A stretch of 64,000 nt of DNA from NCBI GenBank assembly GCA_015501605.1, contig JADNRZ010000003.1, forward strand, positions 1,550,001 through 1,614,000. The letters are read 5' to 3'. A model generated the notes under the pieces. The model ran no database searches and had not been told where the DNA came from. It was given only the letters and a program-made list of their open reading frames with translations. Shown one piece after another: positions 12,197-23,500 of this stretch (position 1 is the stretch's first letter; every line of letters starts with the position of its first letter). The stretch comes from Panaeolus papilionaceus. Its lineage: Eukaryota; Basidiomycota; Agaricomycetes; Agaricales. The translations under genes were made by a program, and so were the position numbers.

Positions 12197-13140
12197 CTAA
12201 AAGCTAACATCTCTATACCAATCAATGCTCTCTACATGTAATCCGGCCGAGGTGGCGCTTAATGAAAAAAATACGCCTTCGAGCTGTCGATCAGCAAATT
12301 TGTCCGAACCAGGCACGTATGAACGGGGATTAGGATATGATATGGACATACGGGATTTAGGCGCCATTCCATTCACCATGTCCAAAACGCAAACGGAATA
12401 TTTCTTCGGGACCCCTGCGACCGTCCTGTTCAGGAGCTCGAACTGATCAACTCTGAGTCCCTTGATGCTGGTAAATACTGACATAAATTTATACAGATGT
12501 ACCTAAAATTGGTATTGATCAACGACGTCTGCACGTTGACGTTGTCCTTACCATTGTGCAGAGGGGTTGCTCAGGACAATGATGTGAGTTCGAGCGTTTT
12601 GGCAGATGTACGACATCTGAGAAGGAGGAAGGGTAGCGACGATGTCGTCGCTAAATCTTGTTGGAACGTACTGCAAGGCGGTGTGCATAAAGTCTCTAAC
12701 TGTCCTGAGATGATAACTTTTGTTCATCAGACAAGTTCGGGATAAGTAGTAGCTGCCATCATTCTTCGATGGTGTGGAGAGGGAGATCCTGTGCGCATTT
12801 TGAGTCCATATCATGATATACAGGGTTGAAGATGACGCAGGCACGCCTGAAAGGTTTGAAGTCCACATGGAGAATGCTATTTTTATGGATACCGTGGCTG
12901 TCCCTGGGGAATGGGGATCCAGGAATAATATCCGGCACTCAGAAACAGTCAATGAATGAAACGTCGGCACTTTGGATGATAGCACTACACGCATAAATGC
13001 AATGATACCCTTATAATATCTTGACTTCAACACGAAACAAGTAACGCAAGGTAGATATGGGGGTATGGCGCTCACCAGAGTTCGTTGAGTGCTTCGAATC
13101 TTGCAGAACGAGTCTACGGGAGAGATTGAAAGTCGACCGA
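12197..13140 (-). pseudogene. Possible decayed gene, unrecognised
   Basis: Several short minus-strand frames overlap here. Near 13140-13075 a frame (STFNLSRRLVLQDSKHST) ends at a good GTGAGC donor. Near 12930-12760 a protein-like frame (HVDFKPFRRACVIFNPVYHD) ends in a stop. A 175-codon frame runs 13075-12548 and ends at a GTAAGG donor (12555). 12484-12197 is open with a plausible end (ESIDWYRDVSF). I cannot join them into one frame with good splice sites and recognise no family. A degraded F-box-like or orphan gene is possible; chance frames are not excluded. Confidence 0.25.
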
Positions 13141-13935
13141 GACCTGAACGTGAGAAGTATTCTATCTAATAATCTTATAGATTATGCAACAACTAAAATA
13201 ACGCAGGTGATAAAGAGTGATTTATTTTAGATGTTACTGGATGAAAGGTAAAAGCCGGCATGTCAAGGGCATTCAACGATTCGATAATGTTCGTCCGTCA
13301 CTCGATCATTCCCTCGATGGCGCGTACGCACCTTCCCTCGATAAGAATTTTTTTGTAAGCAATTGCGACTGCTCTGGTTAATTCATTCCTCAAGCTCCGT
13401 TTACCCAATCTGTCCCAAGAAAACCAAAAAGCTGGACATTCGGGACACTTGGTTGTGGTAGGTGCAATGAGTATTGGCAGTATGGAGCTGCCGTTGTAGA
13501 ACCAATCGACGGCACGGAAATTTTTGAAAAATGACGGTCACTCTCTTCCAAGTCCCCGACAAAGGCTGATATCAATGTTGAAAAAGAATGATTGCTATCG
13601 AAAGACTGGGTGGGCGTGGCAGTAGGCCATACTTGACTCGACCAGCTACGTCTTAAGGGAAAGACCTTGCTAGACTCTAGCAAAGATTGGCTGGAGCTTT
13701 CCACAAGCTCATGTGGCGACCAGTGTCGCAAGCAGAGTGACATGTGGCACCATGCGCTCAGATGTGTCGGCTGGAGATCCGCCCGCTCCGGCGCGGAAAT
13801 ATATTATAACTGTGTTTTAGTTCAACCAAATGGCGGCTCTTGCGTTATTCATTTCATCCTCAAACCCTCATCTCTGTCTTAACCGTTTTCTCGTTTTCTC
13901 TCTCATCTCCCCTCCCAGCGCACCTAGTTGAATTC
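13141..13935. promoter_or_regulatory. Upstream region of cystathionine beta-synthase
   Basis: Contains a pyrimidine-rich leader just before the start (about 13880-13920, TTTTCTCGTTTTCTCTCTC), a common core-promoter/leader feature in filamentous fungi. A 117-codon minus-strand frame at 13743-13390 is Ser/Pro-rich without recognisable motifs; I do not call it a gene. Confidence 0.4.
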
Positions 13936-15534
13936 ATGTCTCCTCAAGTTCTTGACAATGCATTGGGCGCCGTCGGCCACACTCCATTAATTCGTCTCGA
14001 TAAGATTGCGAAGGAAGATGGTCTCAAGTGTAACCTTTGTATGCCTACTAATTAAAATTTATTCTTCCCACATCTAACGCCTTTCACAGTGGGTAAGGTT
14101 GAATTTACGTCTGCTGGTGGATCCGTCAAGGACAGAATCGCCAAGGCCATGGTCGAAGCAGCGGAGAAGGAGGGAAAGCTCATTCCTGGAAAGAGCGTTG
14201 TCATCGAGCCAACATCAGGCAACACTGGTAAGACTGATTAAGCAATTCGATGCATTATAGTTGTTAATTCTGCCATTTAGGCATTGGTCTAGCCATGGCT
14301 TGCGCCATCAAGGTAACACAGCTGGCATCATTCAACTTGAACGGTTGCTGAATACATTAGATAAGGGGTATTCGGTCATCATAACCCTTCCTAATAAGAT
14401 GTCCTTGGTGTGTCCGGAGCTTCAGAGTGTCCCTTCTGCCATCCATTCTAATCGGACTGTGCTCTACAGGAAAAAGAAGCACTTCTTCGCGCCCTTGGTG
14501 CTGAAGTCATCCGCACTCCTACCGAAGCTGCTTGGGACGCCCCAGAAAGCCACATAGGTAGAGCCCAAATTTCCCATTATAGACCTCTCGTGGCTGAATT
14601 CCTTAACGATTGCAGGTGTGGCCCAGCGTTTGCAGCGTGAAATCCCCCATGCCATCATTCTGGATCAATATCGCAATGTTCGTATCTGTTTATACCGCAT
14701 CAATTATGTGTATCTCATAGGGCCTTTTCAGGTGAACAACCCCCTCGCACACGAGTATACCACCGGCCCAGAGATTGTCGAAGCCGTCACATCCACCCCA
14801 TCAACGACAGCGAAACCATCCTCTCAGAAGGTTGACGTCATTGTAGCCGGAGCGGGTACCGGTGGTACAATCACCGGTCTGTCGAGGGCGATTAAGGGAA
14901 AGCATAACCCTGATTGCCTCGTTGTAGGTGTTGATCCTGTAGGTGTCCATTTTTCAAGGTTGTCTAGGCAAGGTGCTAAGGATTATACAGAAAGGAAGCA
15001 TTCTTGCCCTTCCTCAAGAGCTCAACACCGACGGAAACGGATCCCAGTACATCGTTGAGGGAATTGGCTATGATTTCATTCCCGACGTTCTTTCTCAGAA
15101 GGAAGTTGATGTTTGGCTCAAGAGCTCTGATGATGAGTCTTTCCTGGCCGTGAAGAGAGTGATGAGGGCAGAGGGCCTCCTCGTCGGAGGTAGCAGTGGG
15201 AGTGCACTCGCAGGCGCTCTGCGCTTCCTGAAAAGTGAACAGGGCAAAGAAATTGCTCAAACTTCAGGAAAGAATGTTGTCGTTTTGCTTGCTGATGGGT
15301 AAGCTTGTCTCAAATCTGCTTCTGTGGTATGCATGTGCTAAGTGCTTTTTCTCCAGTATTCGCAATTACATGAGCAAGCCATGGTTCTTGAACATCGCCC
15401 TGGAGTCGGAGGCGACACCATTGGCCGATACCATCTCCAAGATTCTGGCGAAGCCTGAGGAGAAGACAGACAAGAAGTCTTGGAAGCCTTCCAACGCAGA
15501 GGTTGTGGTCACCCAGTCCACTGCTGCTCTATAA
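13936..15534 (+). CDS. CYS4: Cystathionine beta-synthase, catalytic core only
   Basis: PLP enzyme of transsulfuration: homocysteine + serine to cystathionine. Nine exons (13936-14038, 14090-14227, 14281-14312, 14366-14407, 14470-14557, 14616-14677, 14732-14942, 14995-15298, 15357-15534) stay in phase and give 385 aa. Visible: [22 protein letters not shown] lysine in [10 protein letters not shown] (about residue 50), phosphate loop [69 protein letters not shown] and SIRNY-type [26 protein letters not shown] and PESHIGVA favour CBS over O-acetylserine sulfhydrylase. The protein ends about 40 residues after [11 protein letters not shown], so the C-terminal CBS (Bateman) pair of yeast and human enzymes is absent, and there is no N-terminal heme domain. 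A cysteine synthase activity is a less likely alternative. Confidence 0.9.
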
Positions 15535-16229
15535 AAGTTATCGATTTATGTTTATCTCGTCGTCTCTTTGTTATTTGTTTGCTTGTACATTAAACGCCTA
15601 GAGATTTCCCTTGTTTCCAGTTTCTATTTATACGTGCGCTACTTAATTGATATCCTTCATTGAATTTGCGCTGCTCCATTTTTTGTCATGTTATACGGAT
15701 AATGGGCTTGAAAGATTAGAGTGTAAAGCTTTACGTTTTTTTCAATCCCGCTGTTTACGACACTGATAAATGATTAGATGCCACAAAATCAATTGTTTCT
15801 GGATAGTATTACAAAAAAGCGTATATAATGACTAGGAATATGGAGCAGATAAAACCAGTGAGTACCCCAAGAAGATCGAGGCACTCTCTTTCTCAAGACC
15901 GCTCATCTAACTGTTGATTAGGCAGCTAGAGTCCGTTGCTATTGGCACTACCCAGAACCGATGCAGCGTGGATTAAAATGGCTGCCCGGGCAGAATGAGG
16001 CCATGTGTAATATACGATAAAGACACACAGATGTTGTAGAAGAAAACGGAAATGAATTTTAAGGGGAGCAAGGATGGTCGAGGTGAGATTGCATGAAAAA
16101 TTCTCGTTTTGTTCGATCACGCCTGCATAGACAAACAAGCCCCAGAATAATGCGAAGCTAAGGGAGCAGATGGAGGTCATGTGATGGGAAGCAAGATGAA
16201 TCTAATCTAATTGTCCTTGAACTAATCTA
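15535..16229. other. Intergenic: CYS4 3' flank
   Basis: AT-rich 3' flank of CYS4. A short minus-strand frame (16180-15926) has no recognisable features. Nothing else seen before the LINE remnant. Confidence 0.4.
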
Positions 16230-16253
16230 AATGAATAATTACAACACTCCAAG

Positions 16254-16818
16254 TGTTATGGTTGGCTTGTCCAGCGCTTCTGGTTAAGGCTGTAGAGCCA
16301 TTCATTGTTGAAGTCAAGGTTGAATAGAAGGGTTCAGGTTCAGTATCATACTAAGAGTGCCACTTCAAGAGTTGCTCAATGGTATTGTCTTAGTAGAGAG
16401 CAGGCAAGTTAAGGTCCAGTAGAAGTTGTTGTTCTATTGTAGTTAAAGAACTGGCTGAAGAACATGGGTATAATACTGGGGTTTATATACATAATACAGG
16501 CAGTCTGTGTGCATAAGAGTAAGAGTCAGTAAATGGGGTGAAGGAGTCATGAAATGAGTCATGGGAAGAGTATGAGTCAAGTGGAGTCATAAGTGGAGTC
16601 CAACAATAGAGATGAGTAAGGAAGTGAGTCATAGATAGGAGTTTGAAGTGAAGTGACAGCAGGAATGATAGTGGAGTTTATGGAAAGTGATGTGGATAGG
16701 AGAAAAGAAAGATATAAGGCAAGATATAAGTACAAAGAGAGATGATGGTACATGTGATAAGATGAGATAGTCAAGATAAGATGAAAAGAAAAGAGAGTAG
16801 AGTGAAAATGTTGTAACA
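16254..16818 (+). mobile_element. Solo LTR A (565 bp) with CCAAG target duplication
   Basis: Begins TGTTATGG and ends TGTAACA, so the ends form the perfect 5-bp inverted repeat TGTTA/TAACA. It is flanked on both sides by CCAAG (16249-16253 and 16819-16823), a 5-bp target duplication. No internal retrotransposon region is present, as expected after LTR-LTR recombination. It is clearly related to LTR B (shared GGTATTGTCTTAG, GTCCAGTAGAAGT, TTCTATTGTAGTTAAAGAAC and more). The strand is chosen to match LTR B. Superfamily (Ty1 or Ty3) cannot be told from the LTR alone. Confidence 0.88.
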
Positions 16819-16982
16819 CCAAGATTTAATTGTCACTTTCTTGAAATGCAATAGGATGAATAGGATCCAGGTATGATGGGTACCAGGTCATGAAGGGATA
16901 GCAGGTAATGAGAGGGTAGATGAGAAAGTGAGAGAGGCAGGGAAAGGGGAAGAAAGAGGGGGGGGGGGCAGATGAGGGAGAT

Positions 16983-17532
16983 TGTTATGGTTGACTTGTT
17001 TGGCATGTATGAGTCCGGCTGTAGAGTCAACAAGAACAAGGTTTGAAGGTGAAGTTGGAGTCGGTTGGTGTGTTACATCGAGTTTGAGGGAATCTAACTA
17101 AGAATGCCACTTTGAGAATCACTTGATGGTATTGTCTTAGCAGAGAGCAAGTAAAAGAAGTCCAGTAGAAGTGATCATTCTATTGTAGTTAAAGAACTAG
17201 CTAAAGAACAAAGGGTATAAACTACTGGTTTATATAAGTATCTATGGTGACTGTGCGTGTATGAGGCAGTGTAGATAAGGTGTGAAGTCCATGAGTCAGA
17301 GTGGAGCGATCATGAGAGAAAAGAGAAAAGACGAGTCATAAGGGTGAGAGAAGTGAGTCATGGAACGAGTCATAGATAAGAGAAAGATGTGGGGCGACAG
17401 CAGGAATGGAAATGGAGTGAGAAGGGGAAAAGATAAAGAAGATAAGACGAACTACAAGTACAAAGAGAGATGATAGTACACAGTGATAAGATAGTAACAA
17501 GATAAGATATAGAGAAAAGATATAATGTAACA
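16983..17532 (+). mobile_element. Solo LTR B (550 bp) with GAGAT target duplication
   Basis: Second copy of the same LTR family in the same orientation: starts TGTTATGG, ends TGTAACA, and is flanked by GAGAT on both sides (16978-16982 and 17533-17537). A target duplication different from that of LTR A shows a separate insertion, not the two LTRs of one element. It lies in the same LINE remnant, downstream of the RNase H piece. Confidence 0.88.
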
Positions 17533-17819
17533 GAGATGAAGAAGAGGAGGATGGATGGGTAGATCAGCCACAAACACTAAGCAAAGCAGCAGTGAAACAG
17601 AGATTGCTGGCTGAGATCAAGGCAGAAAGGAAGGAAGAGTGGGAGGCTTCCCCAAGATACAATGCCATACACTGATACAATCCTACACTGCCATCCATCA
17701 AGTTTGCAAAACTCATCAAAAACCTTCAATGGAAACAGGCAAGCATCATTTTTCAACTGTGTATAGGACATGTACAACTGGTGAAACACCTCTTCAGAAT
17801 CAACAATATTGTGCGCAGA

Positions 17820-18010
17820 GGGTGATGAACACAATAAATAGGTGTAGAAATAGATGAATTTCTTATAGACCTTGAGTTGCTGAAGGTCTACCTATATACA
17901 TGAATATTTATGTATCTAGAATATTCTACCACTAGCTACAAGTACTTAAGATGAAAGCCAAGTGCAATATTACTAAGATACAATTATCTAGAATATTCAA
18001 GTACATATCT
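17820..18010. repeat. AT-rich piece with palindromes inside LINE remnant
   Basis: Roughly 190 nt that separate two LINE coding pieces normally a few codons apart. It holds a hairpin (AGACCTT, 9-nt loop, AAGGTCT near 17863-17888), the palindrome TAGAATATTCTA, and a 12-nt direct repeat TCTAGAATATTC at 17915 and 17987. It may be a small insertion; target duplication not certain. Confidence 0.4.
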
Positions 18011-18400
18011 AACAAACAAAACAGAATCCCTGATGTGCCACAAGTGCAAGAGGAGAATTGAGACACCATATCACTACCTAATGGAGTGCCCAGGTTATGA
18101 AAGTGCCAGGAGGAGACACTTTGGATACATGGGAAGGAACAAAAACACAATGGTGAAACTTTTATCCAAGTGCAAACAGCTACTGAAACTCTTCAAGTAT
18201 CTCAATGACACAGGAAGATGGAGACCAATATTCAGAAAATTTGGAACCAAGTTTGACAATGATTCTTAAGGTGCAACACCCAAAGAAAAGGAGATTAGTG
18301 AACAGCCTCAGAGCTGTTGTAGTTAATAAACATAGAGTAATATAGACATGTCTACCATAAAGGGGACACACATAGAGTTCCAAGGCCTTTAAAGGCTTCG

Positions 18401-18794
18401 GGTTCTGTCCCCTGCAGACCTCAAACAGTTGCCAAGCTTTTCATGCATCTTCTGCCATGTGATATTTACCTTCAGCATTTTCCATGTGTTCCTTCTCTTG
18501 CGAAGCGCTTAAGTTCATCGTCCTATGTAGATTAGTCTCATGTTGTATTGAGAGCAATGAGACCAACATCAAAACTTAACCTTTAAAGGATGAAAGGCCT
18601 TGGTGAATGCTGCGTGCAGCGACAGTCCGCTTTGCCAGGTATGAGCTTGATCTTTGTATATGGCCTGGCCATCAAAAAGGTTGTTAATAATACTAATTAA
18701 ATATATACTAGGCTACTATATATATTTGCTTCTGACTTCGTCAACAGCACTTTCGAACAAATTCAGCACCAGGGGAATCTGCATTCAAGTTGTT
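18401..18794. other. Intergenic, LINE end to LYC1-like gene A
   Basis: About 390 bases, AT-rich in its second half. No gene or repeat recognised; includes the 3' flank of the minus-strand LYC1-like gene. Confidence 0.4.
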
Positions 18795-20155
18795 TTATGT
18801 CAAGTGCTTGCCAACAACAACTTTAAATTTCACCCACTTTTCGTTGAATGCCCATACTACACGAGACGCTTCGTTCGAATTGTATGGACCATACCACTTT
18901 AAGGAGCAAAGGTGGTCATCACGACTAAAAGTCTGCGCCCCAAGACTTTCAGCCAAACTGAGGAGCCTAAGATCCAGATTCCAGATTTCAACTTGTTCAA
19001 TAGAATGCTGCTTAGCATATCGAAAAATTTGTCGAAGTATGGCAGGTAAGGTGGACGGCGAAGCTCGAAGGCGTATAATAAGCAGAGTGTTGATCTTTGG
19101 TGGACGATATTCGACTGTCCAAGCAGCAAATGTGGACAAATCAATCGGCGTCTCAGGCGACGATGCATAAAGGCCCCAGTATTGCGGAAGAGGGTTGAGA
19201 TTTGACCAGAAATCCTGAAGACGCAGGATCTGGAAGTCTGCCACTCCTCCGCGAGGGAAAAAGGTGCATGCAACATCACTACCGTCTGGGGTTGGGTAAT
19301 TGACAAGCTCCGACTTCATCATTTCTGTGTCGATGTCCCAAACACCAGAGAGCGAGTCTTGATCTAACCAGGTCCATCGGGGTTCCTCTGTCGAGTCCTG
19401 ATTCTCCTTCTCTGGAAACTGTGTCACCTTCCAAATAGTCGATTGGGACTTTTGAACCACCCATCCATCATCCTTTCCTTGACTAGTTCCGCTCAAGCGA
19501 TAGAATTTGGGACCGATGTCGCTGTAGAGCACAGAGAAGGCTGCATCTCCTACAAGATCTTCATTCCGTTCCGGTGAAGTGCCCCATTCGACAGGAAACT
19601 CGTGTGGTAACGAAGATCGAGGACCTAACATCCAGTGGAGGAGGCGCATCATGTGGGCTCCGTAACCCTTCTTGCGGTTTTCAGCCGGAGTGAATACAGA
19701 CGCTATCCCATAGCAGACAACATTTTCGATCCCTTTCTCTCCCTTGCGCGAAACAGCGCCTTCGCGTTTGAATCTGTGTGGGGAAATCGATATGAACAAG
19801 GTGATCGTGTGCTGGATTAGACCCGAAAACGAACACACGTTTCACAAGCACATAAGAAGCTCAGATCTTCTGCAGAGTCTCGACGCACGAGAACCCTGCA
19901 AAGGTACGAAAATCCAAGGAGACAATCAGGCCATGAGCTATGTCGTAAACAGACACTGAATAACGAGACTGACCATGTCAGCAGCCGTCCATCTTTCGCG
20001 ATCTCATGCTGATCCGTTTTCGCATCACGTTCAAGGTATTGATCCAGAGACAGTCCGCGTCCCCACTCATGAAATGACCTTTTCCTGGATTCGATGGTTT
20101 GTTCGCGATTTGCAATGCGAAGCGTCAGAGCGGAAAGAGGGAGAGCAGATGTCAT
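18795..20155 (-). CDS. LYC1: LYC1-like lysine/GNAT acetyltransferase, paralogue A
   Basis: Predicted acetyl-CoA N-acetyltransferase related to Yarrowia Lyc1, which N-acetylates lysine in lysine catabolism. Three exons (20155-19974, 19895-19839, 19773-18795) in phase give 405 aa. Start MTSALPLSALTLRIANREQT opens directly into the family's first strand-helix; an upstream in-frame codon is not needed. Motifs: QTIESRKRSFHEWGRGLSL, WVLVRRDSAEDLSFLCACET, acetyl-CoA loop ENRKKGYGAHMMRLLHW (about residue 135), DAAFSVLYSDIGPKFY, DGWVVQ, a long Trp/Asp-rich middle and C-terminal VEIWNLDLRLLSLAESLGA, SLKWYG and WAFNEK. Paralogue B stops at WAFNEK; this copy runs 12 residues further (WVKFKVVVGKHLT). Both introns match paralogue B in place and phase. 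Substrate is inferred from family only. Confidence 0.85.
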
Positions 20156-20586
20156 CGCCGAACGGGTCGCAGGCCTGATCAATGTGGGTAGGGTGTTGTA
20201 GGGATCCCAAATAACCCCCAAGTCGCATCTAATTTATGGTTCAGATCAAGGATTGATGCACGAGTCACAAGATGAGGGGAATTACCAATCCCAGTTGCTC
20301 AGCCCTCTGACGGCCCCAAAGGAATTTTTTTTTTTTTGCAAAGCGGAGGGGAACAATATTTATACCTTGACACACCTTAGGTCTGGTTGTCATGTCTAAT
20401 ATCCTCGAATATCGGTCCATGTACCTATCATACCGTATGAACGAACGCAATATAGGGATTCCATCCTATCCAAAGTACAGCAAGCGTTGTTAACGAAATG
20501 AATAATTTACACGACAAACATTATGATTTCAACTACCGATACCTAGTACTGAAACGACAGCGCAATTTTCTTTCCATCCAGCAATG
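20156..20586. other. Intergenic: LYC1-like A promoter, MSC2 3' flank
   Basis: 430 bases including a homopolymer T run near 20327-20338. No gene seen. Confidence 0.4.
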
Positions 20587-23500
20587 TCACCTCCCTCCTT
20601 CCACCTGAATACTAAGCTCTTCCAATCCCGAGATTTTACTTCTCAGAAGTGCATCAACTCGTTCGACAACCCTATCGATACGGGTATACGTTGGCGCATG
20701 TCCAATACGACGACCATGTGGACCAGAGGGATCATCGGATGCAGCAGAGGGCCTGAGTTGAATGTGGATAGAGCCAATGACGGCTGAACTGTCTTTTGGC
20801 CAGAAACGTGCGTGAGTATAAGACCGAAGGCCTTCGATCGTCGAGAGCTATTAATCATGTTCAGCAGGGGAGCCGAAACAAAGAATGGGTGACAAACCTC
20901 AGCTAGCGCCGATTGGACGTCGACATCCCGGTGTGCTACGTCCAGCGCAAGCACTTTACCGGTATCCATCACCAGCGGGAAGACACTGGCTGCAATGAGC
21001 ACAGCGATGAATAACGACGCGATGGGGTCAAATCCAGTCCATCCATACCATTGGATGAGCAGAGTAGATATGATGACACCCACAGAGCCCAGAGTATCCT
21101 AAAAGATTGTTCATTAGCACTTATCCTGGACGCAAAAAATGTATATATCTTACGGCCATGACATGGAGGAAAACCCCCCTCATGTTGTGACTATGCCCTT
21201 CATGCGAGTGTCCGTGGCCATGAGAGTGGTCATGAAGATTAGGGCCTGGAGTTTTGACTCCAGCGCTCATATGAACCTTTTCGTAGTGCTCATCACGACC
21301 AAATGTATAATTGGGGGTGATAGGCGTCTGAAGACCAGGGGACAGCGGTAAAGTCGAAGGTCTTCCTGAGAGACTTGCTAGTCGCTGGTGGTGTGGTACA
21401 ACAGGGCTTAAAGGCGATGCCAAGTCGACGGTGATTGAAGGGCCTCGTGAATGGCGCTTTACAGGGCCCACTTGATGTCCCATAACAAGCGGGGGTTGGT
21501 CTGTGCCCGACATAGACGTTTGAGGCGATATCGAGAGTGAGTTGGATCGGCCATGGGCAGGTCTGTCTGCATCAGTAGGGTCCTCCTCGCGTTTGTCGTG
21601 ACCATGCGAGTGCGAGTGCGACTGTCCATGATCCTCCGTCGGCGATGAAGAGTGTGAATGAGAATGATTTGGATGTGCCTCGTGCGAGTGTGAGTGTTCA
21701 TCTTTATGATGATCCAAACCATGGCCATGACTGTGCCCATGATCATGGTTATCATCACATGGACTCCGTGACTGGAAATCATGGGAATGGTCGTGGCCGT
21801 GACCGTTTAGATGCAAGCCCTTGACGTTCTTGCTAGAATGTGGTTCTGAATGTGAATGTGAGTGTGGTTGTGAATCATGCGAATGACCATGTGTGACAGC
21901 CGGCTGAGGTGCACTTGAATGAGAGTGCCCATGGCCATGGCCATGATCATCTGAAGAGTCATGCGAATGACCGTGATCATGACTGTGAGCCTGTGCCAGT
22001 GACGGTGCTGGGTTGTGTCCATGAGCATGGCTTGAAGGCGCTGGCGCAGCAGAGTGCGAGTGACCATGGCCATGCGAATGAGAGTGACCGCCCTAGAGTT
22101 GGTGGTTGCAAATGAGTGAGAAAAAAAAGTGACAGTTGATGAAAACGTACATGATGGTGATGACCACCCATGGCGAACATTCCAAACAAATTCACAGCAA
22201 GGCCTAAAGAGCTGACGAGCAAGAGTTGGTTCGTGTTCATTTCCGGGGGCTCAAGGCTGCAAGACATTATAGCATGATAAAAGTAGCAGTATAAAGAAAT
22301 ACTTACATTCTTTGAATGGCTTCAAAGATAATGAAGATTGAGATGAGGATCAAGAAGATGCCATTCGCGAAACCGGATAACGTTTCAATACGACCATAAC
22401 TGTAATTGAATGAAGAAAATTAGACTAAGCGTCCTACAGAACCTCGTCAAACGTACCCATATGTGAATCTTTCATTAGGTTCCCAGGTCGCCATTACCGA
22501 TGCCAGGAGACCGACGCCAATAGCCATACAATCAAAGGCCATGTGGATTGCTGAGAATGGAATCAGCTTACTCAACTGGCAATGTGATGATACTAACCGT
22601 CAGATATCAGTCCTAAGCTGTTTGTCCAGACGCCATAAAGCATCTGGACTAACATATAACAAAGATTAAGCATTAAAAAATAAAAGATTTTCCGTGATTC
22701 TGGGTTGGACAGAATGGTTTTGAGGTAGGACCTAGCAAGGCGCGATGCTGGCGTCCTCGGCATCGCAGTGATGGTTTCAATTGCAGGTGGATACATCCCT
22801 GGCTTGGGGTTAGAAAAGACGAGGTCATCTAGAGACGATGTCACTCACCAAAGTAAAGCAAAGATGCTACAAGGACGTCCGTCCAACCAGGCATGTGTTG
22901 GAACATAAGCATACCAAGTACAAAAGAAAATATCAGCAGAGTGGGATAAGATATCCCGAAGTGTTGCGGTCTGAGGGACATAGTGTTGAATGATTGGGTG
23001 GTCAAGGGAGTGAGGAAAAGCAACGAATATGCAATGATGGGAAGAGACGCTAGTGATATGAGTGGTAAGATAGGCGAGGGTGGAAAATTAAGCTGTCGAG
23101 GCGATTAGCATGCCTTGCAGAAGAAAGGAAGAATGGTGCTCACGAAAAAGGTTCTAAAAAGATAGAAAGGAAGCGCGAATGTTGTAGCACCCAGTACGGA
23201 CGCAGCTGTGGTGAACGTAGAACCCAGAGAGGGTGATAGCACAGCTTGAGTGTGTTCCAAGGCACTGGATGTGAGCGCATGGAGAATGAGTGCACCATAA
23301 CCAGGTGCTACGCGCCAAATGTTAGGTGCTGAAAGTTGGGTATCTAAAAGGATAGACATGATGATGGCAGTGGCGACAGCCAGTGACTTTCGGGTCTGTT
23401 TGGATATGAATGGGTGAGATAAGACTTGGGTGATAAAGACTAACATTGGAAAGGTTTAGAAGCGATGTGATCCAATAGCCGGAGAAATGAGTGAAGAGCA

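Larger units (their letters stand above)
16230..18400 (+). pseudogene. LINE (Tad1-like) remnant: RNase H and C-terminal zinc motif, interrupted
   Basis: A dead, 5'-truncated non-LTR retrotransposon. Reading across the solo LTRs, coding pieces are in order: TLQDLIVTFLKCNRMNRIQV (the first codons just before 16254, the rest at 16819-16873); an RNase H piece WVPGHEGIAGNERVDEK (16877-16927); KAAVKQRLLAEIKAERKEEW then SPRYNAIH-stop-YNPTLPSIKFAKL and CIGHVQLVKHLFRINN (about 17580-17815); and a zinc-type end MCHKCKRRIETPYHYLMECPG with ESARRRHFGYM (18033-18269). The C-x2-C-x8-H-x4-C end after RNase H is typical of fungal LINE ORF2. At least two in-frame stops (before WVPG and after NAIH) show it is not functional. 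Two solo LTRs and an AT-rich piece of about 190 nt (17820-18010) interrupt it. 18270-18400 is probably its 3' UTR. Confidence 0.8.

Noticed and set aside
13390..13743. 117-codon minus-strand frame upstream of CYS4
   Set aside because: Ser/Pro-rich without motifs, overlaps the likely CYS4 promoter, no splice or family support.
16254..17532. Reading the two LTRs as one short LTR retrotransposon
   Set aside because: Their target duplications differ (CCAAG versus GAGAT), and the DNA between them is LINE coding sequence, not an LTR-element interior.
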